Below, one piece after another: positions 9,895 to 18,925 of a stretch of 20,933 nucleotides of DNA. The notes under the pieces are model-generated. The model saw only the letters and a program-made list of their open reading frames with translations, did no database searches and was not told the origin of the DNA. The position numbers and the translations under genes were made by a program. The DNA is from Apostichopus parvimensis (taxonomy: Eukaryota > Echinodermata > Holothuroidea > Aspidochirotida > Stichopodidae): positions 22,626 to 43,558 of the forward strand of contig KN882234.1 in the NCBI GenBank assembly GCA_000934455.1. Reading direction: 5' to 3'. Positions within the stretch are counted from its first letter, which is position 1. Each line of letters begins with the position of its first letter.

Positions 9895-10122
9895 GTACAG
9901 GCGCGTAGCGAGGAATTTGCCAAGGGAGGCAAATTATCTAAGCGTAGCGCCACCATAACTTGGCGCGAAGCGTACGAGAAAATTTTGGCCGAAAATGCCT
10001 CCCAAATCGCTGGAAATGGCACTACCCAGGACCTTTTGTTGGCGCGAAGCGTACAAGCAAATTTTGGCCGAAAATGCCTCCCAGATCGCTGGAAATGACA
10101 CTTCCAAGGCCTTGTTAGTTGC
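9895..10122 (+). mobile_element. Dispersed repeat, GGCGTA-edge family, copy B
   Basis: The edge ACAGGCGCGTAGCGAGGAAT starts near 9897. After a short inverted repeat (TTTGCC-AAGGGA-GGCAAA, 9916-9933) the copy continues with TCTAAGCGTAGCGCCACCAT, shared with copy A. It ends near 10112-10122 after a second sub-unit. A 79-codon minus-strand frame across it (9885-10124) translates the same repeated sub-unit and gives no known domain. The host of the repeat and its mobilising partner are unknown. Confidence 0.65.
9961..10112 (+). repeat. 79-bp tandem duplication inside copy B
   Basis: TGGCGCGAAGCGTAC starts at 9961 and again at 10040. Both copies continue through AAATTTTGGCCGAAAATGCC and TCGCTGGAAATG. 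Differences are few, so the duplication is younger than the split between copies A and B. Confidence 0.9.
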
Positions 10123-10169
10123 ATCTAAGCATTTTCTATTTTAAAATTACTAGCGATATCATAAAGAAA

Positions 10170-10410
10170 CATGCCCCCTTCCCGAAATGCGTCATGTTCC
10201 CGACGACACGGTCGAGTTCGAGACCAACCACAGTTGGTTTCATAGCACAATTCTACAATTGTGTAAGGCGTATATACACACACACGCGTTATGATAGACC
10301 AAAGATCATTAGTGAGAGAGGAGAAATGGAAACGTCAATAATGGAGTTGTCGGTGTAAGGGGTAGGGTGAGGCACACGCCCCTTCCGAAATCATTGATCC
10401 GTCACTGGCT
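10170..10410. repeat. Possible small repeat bounded by CCCC-TTCC-GAAAT motifs
   Basis: GCCCCCTTCCCGAAATGCGTC (10173-10193) and CGCCCCTTCCGAAATCATTG (10378-10397) are related, in the same orientation, 205 bp apart. The second continues to GATCCGTCACTGG. Read on the minus strand this resembles the CAGTGACGGATC-type edge seen on dispersed invertebrate repeats. Between them lie a CA-rich microsatellite (around 10270-10287) and a small CCAAC-CACA-GTTGG hairpin. The assignment as an element is tentative. Confidence 0.3.
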
Positions 10411-10454
10411 ACCCTGTGTATATAATAGGGATCAGCGCTGTAATGATGTCACTG

Positions 10455-10610
10455 TTCCTCTTTCTCTTCCCGGTGTCTCGGCGTTTTTCTTTTACTCACT
10501 CCTTTTCTCCTTTCTCTCTTCTTTTTCTTTTCTTTTACCTCCCTTCCTCCTCTTTTCCCCCCTCTTTTTTCCCTTTTTCTTCTCTTTTTTTTCTCTCCTC
10601 TTTTTCTTAC
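10455..10610. repeat. ~155-bp polypyrimidine tract
   Basis: The plus strand is almost wholly C and T, in runs such as CTTTTTCTTTTCTTTTACCTC and CCCCCCTCTTTTTTCCC. Frames translating it give Ser/Phe/Leu or Lys/Glu/Arg-rich peptides that are purely compositional. It abuts the G/C-rich repeat edge at 10605-10660 and may be part of that element. Confidence 0.9.
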
Positions 10611-10662
10611 CCGGGGGGCGCGCGCCCCCAACGCCCCCCCCCTGGATACGCGCCTGGACTAC
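10605..10662 (-). mobile_element. Edge of a GGCGTA-family dispersed repeat (minus strand)
   Basis: Read on the minus strand, the order is CCAGGCGCGTATCCAGGGGG, a G-run, then a near-perfect GGGGGCGCGCGCCCCC inverted repeat (plus 10614-10628) and GGGTAA. The GCGCGTA(T/G)C edge matches copy B's GCGCGTAGCGAGG. The pyrimidine tract follows on the inner side. This looks like one terminal part of a short element with no coding capacity. Confidence 0.5.
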
Positions 10663-10679
10663 ATAAAACTTGCAACCTG

Positions 10680-12340
10680 TCTTCATCCAGATAGTTTTTT
10701 TTCTTCTAGTTTTCATCCTTTGAAGAACTAAAGATAAACTGGAAACATCCAAACTTTAATTTACTGTTTGTTTGAATTAAGCCTTACAATTTTAACGAAC
10801 AATTTTGCTACGGTATTCCTGAAGCAAATAACAGATTTATCAAAATCAGCCTAAATATTTGTTTTAAATATACAAAGAATAACCTACCTAGCCTAGAACG
10901 AAAGAGTCCATCTAATATATACTATCCCAAAAATGTTGCATTCAAAGTGAACCATTTCGCTGTACCGGTCATAACAATTCCAGCATTGATCGCCTCACAG
11001 TTCTCATTTCTCTGTGAATAAAGCGTACGAGCGCCATCTAAAAACAATAAAGTTTGCATCTCACTGGGGAAGGGCACAACTTTCTTCTGCTTATAACAAA
11101 GTATCGTAAGATGAAGACTGTGGAGTACGGTCAGGATAGACAGAGTGAGGTTGTAGGATTATTTAGATCGTCCATGTTTATCTGAGATTGGAAGGGCCGC
11201 CCTGACGTTCGTTGATTGTTGATGTTCACAATAATGAATATTCAAAGAACATAATGATATATATATATATAAACAGCAAGAGAAACAAAGGTGGAACCAG
11301 AGTAATACACAGCTTACCACGCTTTTTCCATTCATCGGAAAGGAGGGGGAAGGGCGTCGTGCTCGTTTTTATAACCGATTTGGTTTGGTATATAGGTTGT
11401 GAATACAACTATTCATTTACAGGGTTATCTGTCTAGTACATTAGTTTGAATGATATAGTTATGCTAGGAGTAAAAGAACAAACTTGTGTGTATGTACAGA
11501 ATTTAAACACAGGACGACGATCAAGATTTTCTAGGTCGACCGGTCCTTAATGCATCATTTTGCTGCATTATCTGTCAAAAATATCTTCATTGACAATGCT
11601 AAACTTCGATTATTTAACCGAATTATCGGTCGGATTTGTAATCAAAATCCAATTTTATTGCCGGTAATTAGCTTGCATTTTCAGTTGTAAAACCTGGAGT
11701 ACCGGTTCAAAACAAGACCGGTATTGAGCAATAATCCATTTTTTCCGACAGAGTGAAACTGGAATATATCATTAGTGTTTATTTTGCTTTACCATACACG
11801 TGATTCGGGAATAATTTCGACATGCGAGGTAACATCCGGTAAGATTAGCATAACAATACGAGTAAAATCCATTCTGAATGAAAAGAAAACCGCAGGTGGC
11901 TTTAGCTTTGTGAACATTCCAGCAACAGATGTTATGTTAGTTAACAGTATTGTATTAAGATAGCTTGAATAGGCTCGTTGCTCGTGCATAAACTCTATAC
12001 AATAGCAATTGAACGTACTGGGACTGCTGGTGATAGTGTAACCATTTAATTAAATAATATTACTTCAAAGGCATCAATTAAAAGACACTGCAACCTTCTC
12101 ATCGTGCTCTACATCCATGGAAATGTTTGTGCAATATTATTCTCGTTGGATCAATATCCCAGGATATTACCTTTTGATTACTTCGCAATGATTTCGTAAT
12201 CCAAAGTGATGTACCATGGATTCAGGATCAATAGTTTTCAGAGACCTATACATTTTTTCGAGGGCTGAGAAAATGATTCCTTATGAAGGAGGATTTAATT
12301 TTTCGAGAGGATCACTTTGGTTTTATACCGGGATACACTT
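10680..12340. other. No gene recognised; (TA)n microsatellite and an ACCGGT hairpin
   Basis: The sequence is AT-rich and non-repetitive by eye. A short TA microsatellite lies at about 11254-11271. Between 11538 and 11723 there are four CCGGT-containing sites, the last two forming the inverted repeat TACCGGT (11700-11706) and ACCGGTA (11717-11723). Frames of 60-74 codons at 11212-11436 and 11775-11989 have no recognisable motif. Confidence 0.55.
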
Positions 12341-12345
12341 TAAAC

Positions 12346-12354
12346 TATAAAATA
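12346..12354 (+). promoter_or_regulatory. TATA-box-like element, module A
   Basis: TATAAAATA is a strong match to the eukaryotic TATA box. It lies 30 bp upstream of the conserved block at 12376, the usual distance to a transcription start. In AT-rich DNA such matches are frequent, so support comes mainly from the parallel arrangement in module B. Confidence 0.3.
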
Positions 12355-12356
12355 AC

Positions 12357-12487
12357 GCCAGTTCTTATCAGGTGGTGAAGTTCGTACGTAATTTGACCTT
12401 CCTGACTTCCCGAAAGTTTTTGGAGATTACAAGATATTGGATGTCAAAGAATTGTCCCCTTGACCCCTCGTCATCTCATGTGAGTAC
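12357..12487 (+). other. Module A: possible non-coding first exon ending in a splice donor
   Basis: The segment shares with module B (14128-14254) an upstream TTCTT(A/T).C block and the identical block TGAAGTTCGTACGTA (12376). Near the end it shares TTGTCCCCTTGACCCCTCGT (module B has CTGTCCCGTTGACCTCCTCC) and the donor-like GTGAGTACAC at 12480. The span from the first block to the donor is 104 nt here and 100 nt in B. Similarity fades after the donor. A 13-codon ATG frame (from 12441) runs in phase into the donor but has no counterpart in B, so I favour a non-coding exon or a regulatory duplication. Confidence 0.35.
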
Positions 12488-12489
12488 AC

Positions 12490-14105
12490 ATTCCAATGAA
12501 AATCTTTGTTAATATTTTTAATATGGAATAAACGGTATTAGTTTACACACTAGCAACAGTTCACTTCTCCAAGACCTAGGTTATTGTCACATCAACAACC
12601 AGAAACACAATCCCGAATTAATTAACTTTAACTAGCTCATGATTTTCTTAATAAAAGAAGTAACTTTTAACGACCTTTACTATCATCAATTTGGATAAAT
12701 ATATAAATTTAAATATCGGCCTAACAAGTAATTGTATTATTAATGTTATGGTTAAAAATGATGTTTTGAACATCCTCCGATGGTCAATCACCACCCAAGC
12801 CCAAAAGGAAAAATTAGAACAAGGTGAATTAAGTAAGACAATAGTCCTTGACTTTCTTGATAGAGGCGGAATTATTTAGTGCAGTCATTGTCTATCATTT
12901 GTGTTGAATACACAGAAACCAGAACAAATACACATTCAAATGTGACTCATTCCTTTTCGTAATTAAAGTAAATTAGTCATCATTTCCAGAAGAAAATCGT
13001 TTCTTGGAAACTAAATCAGAGCCAAACCTAACTTGATATTACAACCGATTTAAACTAAGTATCAAACGAACTATGTCACGCTAATGCATCAATTAATCGC
13101 CGTTCATTGTTTTGCGTATTTCAACGGCGTTGTAGTACCTTCCGATAAAATCTCAGCGTGATTAACTTCTTTACTACTAACAATACTAATAACAAAATGT
13201 TTCCATGAAAGTATAATGTTCAGGCAAGCACAATTTTTTTGGTGACGTAAATTTTCATTTGAAATGTTTAAAGCACCACGTGCTGTAGTCTTTACTGCTT
13301 TTCCTTTTTCTCTTCGAAATTTCTTGACCAACCTTATAAATTGCATTTAATGATCAGAATTGATTATAACACCATTTGAATATAAATTTCTGTCATGGTG
13401 AAAATGGAAATTCCCAAGATTATATTCTTTAGTACCATCATAAAATAATTTATGAAATATTTTAATCCATTTACTGGGATTAAACAAGAAACATTTCGCA
13501 TGCGCAAATTTAAAGCATTTGATATTATAGTGTAATATGATCGATCCATCGATATTAGGAACTTTTTGAAATATCAAGCTAAGCTGCAAATCAAAATCAG
13601 AGAGATCCTTATTACCAGAGTTCCATCATCGTTATCTATAAAGATAACATACAGATCTGCGCGTCGCTAAGTTCCCGTATTCCAGCATAGACATACATAG
13701 GCTTGTAACCACTGAATTTAGTTGACAGTCGGTAAATGTTGAACGTTTATTTCCAGTTTGATGATGATAGCAGTTAAAATGATTTAATTCCTGTTACGAT
13801 TAATTAATTTATTTTTTCATTAAAAATGATATTATTATTTTTAGATGTTAAGCTCATGGTGCATCAAGCAAAAGTTTGTCGGCTGTATTTTCACTGCGTT
13901 GTAAATCTACGAAAAGTTCGTTCGTCTTCTCGCTGGTACCTTCGGTTCTATTTATTTTACGTAACTCAATCAAATGACGGCTATTGCGAGTTCATCACAA
14001 AGACTAAAAGAATCTGCAGCGCTTTAGGGTTGAGAACGTGACTGCTGGTGGAAGAGGATTGTATATAGCTATCAATGGTATCAGTTTGACGTCATATTAT
14101 CCTCA
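12490..14105. other. No gene recognised; GATA-type palindrome and a long minus-strand frame
   Basis: The stretch is AT-rich. GTTATCT-ATAA-AGATAAC (13631-13648) is a perfect inverted repeat containing two AGATAA sites facing each other. On the minus strand the frame from 13589 to 13104 is open for about 160 codons with a single TAA at 13347-13349. It has no recognisable domain, and one such run is not surprising among six frames of this length. Confidence 0.5.
13631..13648. promoter_or_regulatory. Inverted pair of GATA sites
   Basis: GTTATCT and AGATAAC are separated by ATAA, giving two WGATAR sites in opposite orientation. GATA factors are known to bind such pairs; any role here is inference. 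Confidence 0.25.
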
Positions 14106-14127
14106 TATAATTTATAGTCATCGCTCC
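14106..14127 (+). promoter_or_regulatory. TATA-like element, module B
   Basis: TATAATTTATAG (14106-14117) lies 36-41 bp upstream of the conserved TGAAGTTCGTACGTA at 14147, mirroring module A. The match to the TATA consensus is weaker than in module A. Confidence 0.2.
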
Positions 14128-14254
14128 CGAATTCTTCTTTCCTGGATGAAGTTCGTACGTATTTGATTATCTTTGGATATTTCTTGATAAACTCGCGACA
14201 CTATAGAAGGGTCGTCAAACCACTGTCCCGTTGACCTCCTCCTAATGTAAGTAC
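14128..14254 (+). other. Module B: related copy of module A, ending in a splice donor
   Basis: It carries CCGAATTCTTCTTTCCTGGA, then TGAAGTTCGTACGTA at 14147, a poorly conserved middle, CTGTCCCGTTGACCTCCTCC, and the donor-like GTAAGTACAC at 14247. The ATG that overlaps the first block reads only six codons before a stop, so protein coding is not conserved between the copies. The conservation of the two ends and the donor suggests two related first exons or promoters about 1.77 kb apart. Confidence 0.35.
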
Positions 14255-14259
14255 ACTCG

Positions 14260-16470
14260 TTTACTTAATTACTTTAAAGACAGTAAGTCATAAACCACAG
14301 GCTACATACTTGAAAGAAATAGTTACTTTCTGAACTTTAATTCTCACCCCAAATAGCGTAGGATTAATTGTGGACTGGAACATGGTTTTGTCCAATAGAC
14401 CTATAATAGTTGTAAATAAGATTTAACGATATTTTGAGAACTAACGATCAAGCTATTTCCTCAGGTGTTTATTACAGCCAACACTGTGCAAAAACGAAGA
14501 ACCTATATATTAAATCTGTGGATTTTGAAATGATGCTGTGTTAAACCCTTTTTCTTTACACAGTAAAGGCTTTTAGATGACAAAATTTAAGCTTAATTAA
14601 CAGATTTGTTTCGTGAACCGAGGAGGTGATTGACGCATTAACGGATATGTGACCATAATATGTCTATTTACAAAAACTAATGTAACGTAAGCGTACAGTA
14701 AGACACTTGACCGTGGTATGAAAATGGACTCCTGAAAGGATGAAATAAGACAAAAAGTGTAAGCGTTTGCACAATAATGCAGTACTGTTAACATTATGGG
14801 ACACAGATTTATCTGTATTGGACTAAACGCTTCGAAACTCGCTATTTAAGAACAACCAACTGGTTGTAAGTTTAACCACGCATTAGTAGGTCTCGTAGGT
14901 TCGTAATAGTCAGAATGACACGATTAAACAAACTCAAAATACAGATGGAAACAACATTTCAGGAAGTGAATTAGAATGATTTAAATGCATTAAAGACAAA
15001 TATGACGGTGGTGAGTGAGTGGGGGTGGGGGGTGGGCAACGAACGCATATTTGTAATAGCTAAAGAATTACTCTCTTTGATGTCCAAATAATTTATTTTT
15101 ATGGTAATCAACATAATATATCATTGTATACTGCTTTTGCGCGAAAGAGAGCTTTCAATGAATACATAAGCGTAGTCTCTCCGAAAATAAGTTTATTGGG
15201 GATTACAATGGAGCATAATGAAGCAGACTTGGTATTAATGTATATAGTCAAGTTCATGTTACAGCAATGTAAAAACGACGACTTTAAACATATTGACATC
15301 GATTAATGGTAATTTGGAGACATTTTAAATTGATTGAAAAGACATAATCAATTTAAGAAACTGGTAAGTTCATCCATGTATGTATGTTTGGTTTAAGAAA
15401 ATTGCCATTTTTTTTTTATAATTTCGAAGTAACTCTTTTCTAGATCTTGACTAAGTTAAGCGAATAATATAGAGGAATAATGTGTTTCGCAAAAACATTA
15501 TCCCTCCGACCATGTTTGGGACGTTTCGTACGAGACATGGCAAACTTTCGGATTTCCAAAGAGAAAATAAAAACACTCTTCTTTCTTCTTGCTACAAAAA
15601 CACCAAATCATCACCGAGAAAGACGAAAGACACGCAAAACATTATAAAAGTTATTTGTAAAAGTACATATCTTCTACATGTCAGAGGCCATCGACAACTG
15701 TCTATTATGCAACATACCATGTTGTTCACCCGTCACTCACACTCTTAAGTATTAGTGTGAATCGTTAGCCATGAATCCTGGATTAACATGGTCACATTTT
15801 GACGTGCTATTTAGCTGTGCTGCCCTCTGTTCCTTTCACTGTTATACAACCAAAATGAAAGACACGATCGTGACTCCCTATCTTACCAATTCGTCACAAT
15901 TGACCTTTAATATTTGCTAACATAGAATATAGTAAACCTATTTATTATCACTGGCTTATCTAACTAAACACTTATAAGATAAGATCACCTAGGGTGTGTG
16001 GGCGTCACAGACAGAAGTGCTCCATACCTAAATATAAATAACTAAAAGTTTGTCACCATCGAGTCAAAGGCACTCTCGCCCTATCCATAATGTTTGTGCT
16101 ACTTTAAGCGTATAAAAAAGTCATATTTTTACTTGTTGTTATATGAAAAGCAGCAAACTCGACAATTACTCCTTTTTGTCGAGATGTATCTTTTGAATCA
16201 CTTGCCAAATCGAGAGAAAAAAAAAAAGAAATTTGTCGTGCTGTCCCATCAGAAGCTCCGTATATGTTTTATTAGTGTTTAAATAATAACTTATGTTAAT
16301 GTTCTAGTGAGGGGGAAAAAGGGGGAGTGGAGAGAGTTCAACTGTTCTTGTAGTTTCCAATACTGCTGTATAGAAATGATATTAGGTACACGTGGATACA
16401 TTATATCGTCATAACATTCCTAAACGCATGTTACGATAACGTGATTTGTGATTTTAAAATCAACTTTAAA
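14260..16470. other. No gene recognised
   Basis: AT-rich sequence with a few small hairpins, for example ACAACC-AACT-GGTTGT near 14853-14868. There is a G-rich patch at 15009-15036 and a T-run near 15410. The longest frame (15482-15748, 88 codons) is Lys/Thr/Ser-rich, has no domain and lacks convincing splice sites. Confidence 0.55.
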
Positions 16471-16473
16471 ATG

Positions 16474-16545
16474 CGTCTCACCGTCTTTGAGACGGCTAGA
16501 TCGAAATGAAAGACGGCCGAATTTGAGTGGGACGGCTTTTGAGAC
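16474..16545. repeat. GAGACG/GACGG motif cluster with hairpin
   Basis: CGTCTCA (16474-16480) and TGAGACG (16488-16494) form an inverted repeat around CCGTCTT. GACGG recurs on the plus strand near 16491, 16514 and 16531, and TTTTGAGACGTC follows near 16536. This concentration of one short motif in both orientations stands out from the AT-rich background. Confidence 0.5.
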
Positions 16546-16899
16546 GTCAATAAATGGCTTCTTTCCAGCCTCCCAATTTAACGTAACTAAAGCCTAACTC
16601 GGAGAACAAACATAATTTAAACTCACTCATATGTCAAGCCGAATTGGTCCTCGTTGAAATAAATTGATAACATTGGCTTATTGCCATATACCAAGTTAGG
16701 CCTTACGTTAGCGTCGTTATAGTGCATTGCCCAGTTACCATAATGATGGTTGATTTTGCTATATTTCAAATAAGAGTAAGAGTTAAATAATTATATTGAC
16801 AAAAGGGAAGCAAAGTGAGAGAGACCACCTTCTACTGTTCTGCTTCATTAAAATAGCCGCCAGGACCTGGGACAGAAATTGTTTCATGATGTTTATTCT

Positions 16900-17010
16900 T
16901 TATGGCCTTGTTGCCCTTCGTTAAGATGCAAGTTGGCCTTGGTGCCTTACCTCATGGCCTTGGTGCCCTTTAAAATTTTGCCCCATTCAAGGCCAAAGTT
17001 GCCTTGCCCT
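16900..17010. repeat. Degenerate GGCCTTGGTGCC repeat
   Basis: GGCCTTGTTGCCCTT (16904), GGCCTTGGTGCC (16935), GGCCTTGGTGCCCTT (16956) and the related GGCCAAAGTTGCCTTGCCCT (16991) follow one another at 21-35-bp spacing. The motif itself is nearly an inverted repeat (GGCC...GGTGCC). It is a short local repeat of unknown origin. Confidence 0.7.
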
Positions 17011-17540
17011 AAAAATTGTGAAATTGAGGCCTGTTGTTCATGCCACTAAAGGGTAATGTCTAATCATAATAGATGAATTAGTCATGTGATCGCTGTTACA
17101 CCGCACATAAATCAAAACCTCCACTGCCGCAACGGAATGCGGGAAACACAGATAATAGCATGCCTAGTAACCGTAGTGCCACGTTCTATACGAAGTCCAT
17201 AATAATATTTGCGTTTTCGTCTGCCTAGATTTATAATTTATGCTACCTATTTAAAAAAAAAACTTTTCTCTCATTGTATCAATAATCTAAATCTACCGGG
17301 ATTTTACTTCGCGCCATATGGATCGGTAACAGTAACAGATGAGACACCCTATTTGAAATTTCTGGCTAAGGCCCGGCGATTAATTCCAGTAATCACCAGC
17401 TGTTTATTGTATGTCGACTTAGTATTTATTAGTCCACTTTAGGGCTATGGAATTGGGCCAGCATTGGGTAACGTTCCCAACCCAGTTTTGTGTAGAATCA
17501 CCAATGTAAAGGTACCCCATTTCATGAATTAAGTTCATTT
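17011..17540. other. No gene recognised
   Basis: A 77-codon frame (17209-17442) shows no domain. An A-run sits at 17252-17261. Nothing else stands out. Confidence 0.5.
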
Positions 17541-17544
17541 TTGT

Positions 17545-17776
17545 AATGAGAAAGTGCCCTTTTGTTACATTTACTAATGTTTTTGTTTTGATAAATTAAG
17601 AAATATAAAGGTAATTAGAAAGTGCCCTTTTGTTGAAAAATATTCAAGAACTGGCATTTGCGGTTTTAAAATATTTCTGTAGCTGCCCCATCGAAAGTCA
17701 CAAGTCCCATATCTTTTAAAAGTTTGTGAGTAACCCCCTCCCCGGCCCGCCAAAATTAAACCCTCACGTTACGCCA
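17545..17776 (-). mobile_element. GGCGTAAC-edged dispersed repeat (minus strand)
   Basis: Read on the minus strand it starts AATGGCGTAACGTGAGGG, then has a G-rich GGCGGGCCGGGGAGGGGG. It runs into AT-rich sequence with two copies of AACAAAAGGGCACTTTCT (plus 17549-17566 and 17617-17634, 68 bp apart). The edge resembles the other GGCGTA-type repeats in this window. No coding capacity is visible, so this is probably a fragment or a non-autonomous element. Confidence 0.45.
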
Positions 17777-18560
17777 TTGTGCGGATTTACCAAGCAATGA
17801 ACAACAGCAAGTCACTCATTATTGGCAATGATTTGTGTTCCACCGAAAATGGTATGTACGGATTTTAGGAGATTTCTATGTTATTATGTGACATCTGATA
17901 AATGTAGTGACATGGATAGCGTTACTTCAGTCAATGTGTGGATACACGTTATACAGGACAATGTGTAGTTTGACACATAAATATCGTAGTAATTCCAAAC
18001 CTGATTATTCCTAATGTTTAAGATCACCAGTGTTACGTTCAAACGAGTAAATATTATTTTAAAGTTCATGATTGGAGTAAGTTCTAATCTTTTCTTGCAA
18101 ACTATTCACAGTGATCAAGCGTGAGGGAGTAGAATATATTCTACTGAATGTATAATGTTAAAATGTGATCGATAGATGAATTTTTTCATTTGTTTTTCCT
18201 ATCTTTCTTGAAATACTTGGAGTAATACTGCTAAACACTATAAAGGTATCTAAAATGAAACACAGAGATATTCCAATGATTCCTTTTTTTCGCTTTGTGA
18301 GGATTATTTGTTCGGGTATTCATTGTTCCCCATACAGTTTTATAAGTTGCAGTTCAAACATCACTAAAAAATAAACGGTATCATTGCTTGCATTACACAT
18401 AGCATCCAAAAAGAAAACACAACCTGAACTTCGAACAGGGTAATCTCAACCTTCGCATCAATACCAGATATAAAAATACGTTAAACAAACACATACTGCG
18501 ATTATTTCAACTGACGAAAATGAACTTTGACTACAAGAGCCGATTATACACCGTATGTAT
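17777..18560. other. No gene recognised
   Basis: AT-rich sequence without repeats or motifs that I can support. It would be the upstream region of the candidate gene starting at 18682. Confidence 0.5.
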
Positions 18561-18580
18561 TTGCAAACGCTTTCATCGAC

Positions 18581-18588
18581 GCCATCTT
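18581..18588 (+). promoter_or_regulatory. YY1-like GCCATCTT motif upstream of the candidate first exon
   Basis: CGACGCCATCTTTG matches the reverse complement of the YY1 core AAGATGGC. In many animal genes this lies close to the transcription start. It sits about 95 bp upstream of the candidate ATG at 18682. No clear TATA box is present at the usual distance. The link is suggestive only. Confidence 0.3.
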
Positions 18589-18681
18589 TGATACTTGCTG
18601 GATGTTTCCTTTGCATGGAGTTATCGTGTTTCGTATATGATTTGTCACTGAATCCGCTCAACTCGACCTGATAATATCAGC

Positions 18682-18706
18682 ATGGCTGCAGTAGTTTCTG
18701 TTGATG
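18682..18706 (+). CDS. Candidate first coding exon of an unrecognised gene
   Basis: The ATG sits in CAGCATGGC, a good Kozak context, with a G at +4. It reads MAAVVSVD plus one base, and is followed at once by the consensus donor G|GTGAGT (18707). The short Ala/Val N-terminus starting MAA is typical of cytosolic or nuclear animal proteins. The exon ends in phase 1. Joining it to the acceptor AG at 20391-20392 completes a Gly codon and enters an open frame beginning IRDRCYIDISES, so the two exons agree in phase. The intron would be 1686 nt and holds a retrotransposon. I do not recognise the protein. The exon is short and could be chance, but start context, donor and phase agree. Confidence 0.35.
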
Positions 18707-18789
18707 GTGAGTATTTTAATGGGAAATACTACACATTATACAGAGCTAGGTCTATAACTACATTAGGCTATTATGAGTAGCAGGAACTA

Positions 18790-18925
18790 GGAGTGACAGA
18801 TAGATAATACCGTGCATATGATGAAATTATATTCATTATAACGAGTAGTAGGAACAAGGAATACAAAATTTGTGTTATATAGTATCGAATTATATGTATT
18901 ATTCATTAACAGCAGAATCAGATCA
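18790..18925. repeat. Left flanking direct repeat of the retrotransposon
   Basis: This segment aligns with 20257-20390. The best-matching parts are CATTATAACGAGTAG(T/C)AGGAA, AAGGAATA, GAATTATATGTATTATT and AACAGCAGAATCA. Its right end abuts the first recognisable retrotransposon sequence. Within the left flank GAGTAG(C/T)AGGAAC occurs twice (about 18775 and 18843), so a ~70-bp tandem repeat may have existed before the insertion. Confidence 0.7.

Noticed and set aside
10200..10250. tRNA or tRNA-derived element suggested by GAGTTCGAGACC
   Set aside because: There is a B-box-like phrase only; no A box, cloverleaf or suitable spacing could be found.
10367..10752. Several overlapping long frames on both strands across the pyrimidine tract
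   Set aside because: They exist only because C/T or G/A tracts lack stop codons; the peptides are low-complexity.
13104..13589. Two abutting minus-strand 80-codon frames separated by one stop, with a CAG acceptor-like site upstream (a candidate exon or pseudogene)
   Set aside because: No domain or family is recognisable. At this AT content one run of about 160 codons with a single stop is within what six frames of 21 kb can give by chance.
15482..15748. 88-codon plus-strand frame, basic and Ser/Thr-rich
   Set aside because: No domain, no convincing start context or splice sites, and no neighbour supporting a gene.
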